Assembly (NCBI GenBank): GCA_013336205.1
Contig: JAAXUD010000062.1
Span: 1-9,715 of the forward strand
DNA length: 9,715 nucleotides
DNA from: Lentimicrobium sp.
GTDB lineage: Bacteria; Bacteroidota; Bacteroidia; Bacteroidales; Lentimicrobiaceae
Reading direction: 5' to 3'
Part shown: positions 6,801 to 9,715 of the stretch, one piece after another
Position numbering within the stretch: position 1 is the first letter of the stretch
Layout: the number at the start of each line of letters is the position of its first letter
The notes under the pieces: model-generated
Database searches by the model: none
Seen by the model: the letters and a program-made list of their open reading frames with translations, nothing else
What the model was told of the DNA's origin: nothing
Translations under genes and position numbers: made by a program

Positions 6801-8669
6801 CCGGAAGTTATTTTCAAACAACTGGCAACCGGGATCAGGGCAAGCAGTTCATCACCCGGATTTTCAGCTGAAATCAATGATGCAAGATTTGAAAGAAACT
6901 TTACCGGGGTATATTTCGCCGGCATGAATCTGAGTTGTATTAAAGATTGCAACTTTGTACTCTTTTCTCCTGCTATAAATGATGAACAGCGCCCGTCATC
7001 CGTGGCAATCTACCTCGATCATTGTAATTTCTTTAATGTTTCAGGCAATAAAATCAGTGGTCCATTCGGACAGTTGTCCTCCAGCGTGAAATCCACAGGA
7101 ATAATAATTAACCAAAGCGGTCAGCTTAACCACATTTTATTTGACAACAGCATTTCAAAAACCAATTTTGCACTTATCGCGCAGAATTCAAACAGAAGTG
7201 CAAATGGTTACACCGGTCTGCGCGCACTTTATAACCGGTTCAGCAACAATGAATACGACATCTGTATAACAAACGACAGCACCCGAATCAACAATGGACT
7301 GGCGCTGCACCAGGGTTCCGATGGTATTTATCCAAACGTTCCGGCGGGCAATCAATTCGGATATAGTAACTGGCATTCCGATGCCGATATTCACAATGAA
7401 GGTGAATTTATGTACTACCATTTTCACCGTGAGGCAAATGCGGATTCTTCGAAACCTGTAAATTATTACAAAATTTATCCTTTTGCAGGAAAAGCGACAC
7501 TTCCGGACGAAATGGGTTTAATACCTGCATATCTCCGGCTGCCCGTCTCCGGATTAAACAGCAGTTATAATGAATACTCCGTATTAGCTGAAACAACGAA
7601 GACCAGTTTTCAGGAAAAATCTGCGGCAGGAAATTCAACCAATATTACTGACGAGATTGTTGATTGCACTACAGATCAGATACCGGTTCTGTCTCAGGAA
7701 CTCAGGCTGCTCTCACCTTATATTTCAAACAATGTGCTAATTTCATTAATCAAACAAAAGAACATTCCAAATGCAGTAAAATTTGACATTCTCAGCCATA
7801 ATATTCATTTTCTGAGAAATAAAGGTGTGCTGAGTGTATTGGAAGAGATGCAATTCCCTTTTGAAGATTATATGACAGCTGCCCTGATGAAATCATATGA
7901 CAAGTATTCCGGCCTTGAATTACTTGAGGCCCAAATGAATGCAACCAGGGCAGTCAGAGATCATGTCTTTGTTCAACTTGCAGTTGAATTACACGACTCT
8001 CTTACCATGGAAATAGGCAATGAATTGCTGGTTAAACACCTTCTAAGCGATGAACGCCCTGAAAGTCATTACCTGGCTGCATTCCGGACTGCCACTGCCG
8101 GAGATTACACGGAGGCAGAGAAGATTATTTCAGCAATACATTCAGTTTTCCCGGAGCTCAGTGACACAATTCAGAATGACTATCTTGAACTCTTCAATCT
8201 GAACAAGCATTTCTTTCCGGAAGGTTCTGCTCCAGTCAGCCTTGACTCCACAGAAACTGAACTTCTCAGGCAAATGACTGATAAAGTAGAAACCGGAATT
8301 TATGCAATAAATATTCTGAATTATTTTGGAACAGATAATTATATAGAACCATATATTTTCCCAGGCACCGTACCTGCGATAAATCCTCCTGAGATTCCAA
8401 CTGTAAATCTGTCGGAAACCGGGCTGGATGTTTATCCCATTCCGGCCAATACTTTTGTTGTGCTCGATTATTTTTCAGGTAATAATTACCTCGGTGCTTC
8501 TCTTCAGATACATAACATCACAGGCCAATTGGTAAAAGAAATTAAACTTAACGCTTCTTACGGACAGATAATGATTGATGTTAGCCAGCTTATCCCGGGC
8601 AACTATATCTTTGTTCTTTTCAACAATTCCGAAAAAATCAGTGAAAAAAAGGTTCTGATATCAAGGTGA
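3816..8669 (+). CDS. large secreted protein: Asp-box beta-propeller, beta-helix, T9SS sorting domain
   Basis: A 1617-residue exported protein. Residues 1-31 form a signal peptide (basic start, hydrophobic core about 11-26, likely cut after T-S-A31). Residues about 90-765 carry at least ten Asp-box (BNR-like) motifs of the form S/T-x-D/N-x-G-x-x-W/F, for example T135-T-D-G-G-G-N-W142, S187-N-D-R-G-L-S-W194, S281-I-D-A-G-T-T-W288, T569-T-D-G-A-L-S-W576 and T675-T-D-G-G-T-T-W682, as in sortilin/VPS10-like propellers. Residues about 785-1150 look like a right-handed beta-helix, opened by an I-T-V-M-P-G-A-E-L-V-I segment and a W-D-G-I-R-L-Y-G motif. Residues about 1285-1480 are helical (L-S-P-Y-I-S-N-N-V-L), a segment I recall from other large Bacteroidota surface proteins. 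Residues about 1537-1617 are a T9SS sorting tail (L-D-V-Y-P-I-P-A-N start; P-G-N-Y-I-F-V and K-K-V-L near the end). It should cross the outer membrane and be attached to or released from the surface. No catalytic residues are recognised; binding or adhesion is likely. Two stop codons (TGA, TAA) follow in frame. Confidence 0.88.
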   Translation: MRTIKLTNKFLNITMLTFSILILISFNKTSAQNSVKNHPALKSKQFMRSEWFAASRADSAGSMGSYMQAVSAHQQEIAKREIPGNYQSAQWYPLGPSKTTHPVQALLGLVKTIWIDTSDFQTIYAGSSTGGIFRTTDGGGNWISLADNYITTGVLSIQVDPSDKNKIYIGTGHDGFGRAYGQGVMKSNDRGLSWESTGLNNNTMASNYMVREIALLKNHPEAMLALANTEFRLKGLIYRTTNGAESWEEVYSDKGAELFSIKPDPLNADIIYVTGNRFLKSIDAGTTWIDQSASLPLDSNFTISRVEIAKTALDPNLMLAVVENYDTTASQQSFRVDIFKSTDNGLSFNKIGIKINPYAGYWKMELEISPANKDEFYLGGLWLFKYRVEADSARYIPCSDHEYHFDIRDLHVYSGNEKDLLYMANDGGVTRSENGAESWQDITRKGLNITQFHNITIGENSDMMFAGPQDANLSFYNFKTTEWTKNPKISDAYEGAIDHQNPEIVFMVRFPPYADQPNKFLMKSVDGGVFFNYFGIPDSTEIGRNDKPLAMDPVNPGTLYVGIRNVWKTTDGALSWEKITDFPPEGDPKLIDISIAPSNNKVIAAAFENPSWGNTNAAKLWITNDGGGQWTNITPAGNLNLNYAGINEITFHPQIPEKFWLSLDREWTNRRVYMTTDGGTTWQNYSEGLPSLPVNKITYVIGAGYDVLLAATDAGVYYRDENMESWEYFGSGLPLTIVSDIQISYIRRKVIAGTYGRGLWETDLCMPLTEGEMAINDTVKWSRKRKVLQDVVINPGAQLTVSTSIEMGLDRKITVMPGAELVIDRGTITRDCAGMWDGIRLYGANNFDNRDLLQGKIILINGGSIQYADTAIKTIGINEAGDIIPGTGGGIIYAWNAKFINNSQGIEINPSNGINPGVFAYCQFITDDVSPGGYVGNQVSLIGSKGISFRSCRFENNLPLSAIPFHKRGTGIYSFNSSFSIEKLSLTDSTHFGLNPEVIFKQLATGIRASSSSPGFSAEINDARFERNFTGVYFAGMNLSCIKDCNFVLFSPAINDEQRPSSVAIYLDHCNFFNVSGNKISGPFGQLSSSVKSTGIIINQSGQLNHILFDNSISKTNFALIAQNSNRSANGYTGLRALYNRFSNNEYDICITNDSTRINNGLALHQGSDGIYPNVPAGNQFGYSNWHSDADIHNEGEFMYYHFHREANADSSKPVNYYKIYPFAGKATLPDEMGLIPAYLRLPVSGLNSSYNEYSVLAETTKTSFQEKSAAGNSTNITDEIVDCTTDQIPVLSQELRLLSPYISNNVLISLIKQKNIPNAVKFDILSHNIHFLRNKGVLSVLEEMQFPFEDYMTAALMKSYDKYSGLELLEAQMNATRAVRDHVFVQLAVELHDSLTMEIGNELLVKHLLSDERPESHYLAAFRTATAGDYTEAEKIISAIHSVFPELSDTIQNDYLELFNLNKHFFPEGSAPVSLDSTETELLRQMTDKVETGIYAINILNYFGTDNYIEPYIFPGTVPAINPPEIPTVNLSETGLDVYPIPANTFVVLDYFSGNNYLGASLQIHNITGQLVKEIKLNASYGQIMIDVSQLIPGNYIFVLFNNSEKISEKKVLISR

Positions 8670-8721
8670 TAAACTCCTTATTTATTACAATAAATTTCAA
8701 AGTCTTATTTTTCCGAAAAAC

Positions 8722-8752
8722 TGAGTAATAGGCCGGTTGATCACATTACTCA
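8722..8752. terminator. 8-bp inverted repeat, possible terminator or operator
   Basis: TGAGTAAT (8722-8729) and ATTACTCA (8745-8752) are perfect inverse copies around a 15-base loop. The site lies 52 bases behind the stop of the T9SS protein gene and about 120 bases before the nrfH promoter. Its low G+C stem and the absence of a clean T-run make it a weak intrinsic terminator; it could equally be a dyad operator. A smaller A/T-only inverted repeat lies at 8681-8694. Confidence 0.35.
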
Positions 8753-8782
8753 ATTTGCTGAATACAATTCAAAATCTCTGAA

Positions 8783-8833
8783 TCAACTATTTCCCTGCTC
8801 ATATAATTCGTTGATTTCAACTTCGCTGCTCAT
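8783..8833 (+). promoter_or_regulatory. paired direct repeats upstream of the nrfHA promoter
   Basis: TTCCCTGCTCAT (8791-8802) and TTCGCTGCTCAT (8822-8833) match at 11 of 12 positions and lie 31 bp apart, close to three helical turns. Each is preceded by TCAACT (8783-8788 and 8817-8822), so the similarity extends upstream with a 3-base difference in spacing. The second copy ends 42 bp before the -33 element, a normal position for an activator. They may be two sites for one regulator of nitrite reduction; the regulator is unknown. Confidence 0.4.
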
Positions 8834-8875
8834 TATTTAGATTACCTATAAATAGCAATTCATTTAATAAAACTA

Positions 8876-8906
8876 TTGTGAAATTGGCTGAATTAATATA
8901 ATTTTG
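8876..8906 (+). promoter_or_regulatory. promoter of nrfHA (Bacteroidota type)
   Basis: TTG at 8876-8878, a 20-base spacer and TAATTTTG at 8899-8906 fit the Bacteroidota consensus TTG-N19-21-TAnnTTTG. Transcription should begin around 8911, giving a leader of roughly 68 bases before the ATG at 8979. The position between an upstream unrelated gene and nrfH supports separate control of nrfHA. Confidence 0.65.
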
Positions 8907-8978
8907 TTTAATACAATTATTAGAGTACCTGATTACTTATTTGCAGAATTATACAAAGCACCATATACTGCTGAATTT

Positions 8979-9575
8979 ATGAAAAAAATAATTAAATTTC
9001 TGATTCCACCCGGCCAGTGGCAGCTTCCTGTTGCAATACTTCTGGGAATTCTTGCCGGCATTGGAATTTTAATATTAAGGGCTTCGAATGCGCATTCATA
9101 TTTGTCAGACGATCCGAAAACATGCATTAACTGTCATGTGATGTATTCACAGTATGCATCCTGGACACACAGCAGCCACCGGGAAGTTGCTGTGTGCAAC
9201 GATTGTCATGTTCCCCACGACAATGTATTCAGAAAGTATATGTTTAAAGCCATGGATGGTATGCGACATGCCACAATTTTTACTGCCAGAGCCGAACCCC
9301 AGGTGATTCAAATCAAGCAGGCCGGTGCCAACGTAGTCCAGGAAAACTGCATCCGCTGTCATCTTGAACTAATCAGCATGGTAAGTTCAATACAGGTTAC
9401 TGCTGATAGCCACGACGAGGGTGCAGGTGCCCGCTGTTGGGACTGTCACCGCGAAACTCCGCATGGCAGCGTAAACAGCCTGTCATCAGCTCCTTTTACC
9501 ATAATCCCCAGAATGGAATCAGTATTACCGGCCTGGTTGGAGAAATCACTGAAAGCAAACGAAACAAAAGAATAA
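8979..9575 (+). CDS. nrfH: cytochrome c nitrite reductase small subunit NrfH (tetraheme quinol dehydrogenase)
   Basis: A 198-residue NapC/NrfH-family protein. One N-terminal membrane helix (about residues 16-34) anchors it in the cytoplasmic membrane with the heme domain outside. Four C-x-x-C-H heme sites are at 49-53, 73-77, 124-128 and 153-157. The first reads C-I-N-C-H-V-M55, the C-x-x-C-H-x-M arrangement of NrfH in which methionine ligates heme 1. Residues 86-94 (K-Y-M-F-K-A-M-D-G) fit the region that in NrfH contributes to quinol contact; P161-H162-G may supply a distal heme ligand. It oxidises menaquinol and feeds electrons to NrfA. I chose ATG 8979: an in-frame TTG at 8904 would add 25 residues, but it lies inside the promoter -7 box and the predicted transcript starts after it, while ATG 8979 gives the usual M-K-K start just before the anchor and a normal family length. 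nrfA follows after 18 bp. Confidence 0.93.
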   Translation: MKKIIKFLIPPGQWQLPVAILLGILAGIGILILRASNAHSYLSDDPKTCINCHVMYSQYASWTHSSHREVAVCNDCHVPHDNVFRKYMFKAMDGMRHATIFTARAEPQVIQIKQAGANVVQENCIRCHLELISMVSSIQVTADSHDEGAGARCWDCHRETPHGSVNSLSSAPFTIIPRMESVLPAWLEKSLKANETKE

Positions 9576-9593
9576 CTCCAAAAAATAAAAATC

Positions 9594-9715
9594 ATGGAAA
9601 ACAATTCAGGTAAAACAAGTCGGAAACCTTGGGTCAATTGGCTGATATTTCTGGCAACAGCCGTTGTTGTATTTGTACTCGGCTTATTTGCTTCTTCAAT
9701 TCTGGAAAGAAGAAC
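9594..9715 (+). CDS. nrfA: cytochrome c nitrite reductase catalytic subunit NrfA, N-terminal fragment (runs off window)
   Basis: Forty complete codons are present from ATG 9594 to the window edge. They encode a short polar start (M-E-N-N-S-G-K), then K-P-W-V-N-W-L and a single hydrophobic segment at about residues 14-35, followed by S-I-L-E-R-R. This is the N-terminal signal/anchor and E-R-R junction I recall from Bacteroidota NrfA proteins, which normally run to about 480-500 residues and carry five hemes, one of them with a lysine-ligated C-x-x-C-K site. None of the heme region is inside the window, so identification rests on the N-terminal pattern and on the position 18 bp behind nrfH. The full enzyme reduces nitrite to ammonia with six electrons on the outer side of the cytoplasmic membrane. 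A shared transcript with nrfH is expected. Confidence 0.85.
   Translation, partial: MENNSGKTSRKPWVNWLIFLATAVVVFVLGLFASSILERR

Noticed and set aside
3816..8669. Calling the Asp-box protein a sialidase
   Set aside because: Asp boxes occur in many propellers. I could not find the sialidase arginine triad, the F/Y-R-I-P motif or a nucleophile tyrosine context.
8811..8820. TTGATTTCAA as an FNR-type box
   Set aside because: It is a palindrome with half-sites TTGA and TCAA, but the spacing is 2 bases and does not match the TTGAT-N4-ATCAA arrangement.

Overview
The window looks like a chromosomal segment of a member of the Bacteroidota, probably an anaerobic Bacteroidales-type lineage. Four observations support this: a very large secreted protein ends in a type IX secretion (T9SS) C-terminal sorting domain; start codons lack Shine-Dalgarno sequences and lie in A/T-rich leaders; the best promoter matches the Bacteroidota pattern TTG-N20-TAnnTTTG; and the window ends in an nrfH-nrfA pair of the Bacteroidota kind. 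The genus cannot be named from this sequence alone.

Layout, all genes on the + strand. (1) Positions 2-1196 hold a tight gene string: the C-terminal end of a DUF438-type protein (PAS domain), a DUF1858-DUF2249 protein and a small cupin, with 12 and 16 bp gaps. (2) Positions 1195-1642 are non-coding and made of three nested kinds of short repeat: a 7-bp purine-rich array that begins inside the cupin stop codon, three 106-bp tandem units, and an 8-bp pyrimidine-rich array that ends just before the next gene. (3) Positions 1659-3507 hold a four-helix PepSY-TM-type membrane protein and a second small cupin 4 bp behind it. (4) Positions 3816-8669 encode a 1617-residue T9SS cargo protein: signal peptide, Asp-box beta-propeller region, right-handed beta-helix-like region, helical region and sorting tail. 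(5) Positions 8979-9715 hold nrfH (tetraheme quinol dehydrogenase) and the first 40 codons of nrfA (ammonia-forming nitrite reductase), preceded by a good promoter and a pair of direct repeats that may bind a regulator.

How the genes may work together: NrfH takes electrons from menaquinol and passes them to NrfA, which reduces nitrite to ammonia on the outer face of the cytoplasmic membrane. DUF438, DUF1858, DUF2249 and small cupin proteins recur near nitrogen-oxide and anaerobic redox genes, so region 1 may sense or handle nitrogen oxides or redox state; this is inference from context. The PepSY-TM protein has histidines at its helix ends and an internal duplication and may be a membrane redox or metal-handling protein. 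The T9SS protein is an exported surface protein with no evident link to nitrite metabolism.

The least ordinary items are the compound repeat tract between the first cupin and the PepSY gene, the duplicated cupin whose second copy has lost a metal-ligand histidine, and the regulatory region of nrfHA. There is no CRISPR array, tRNA, rRNA, transposase or obvious defence system here.
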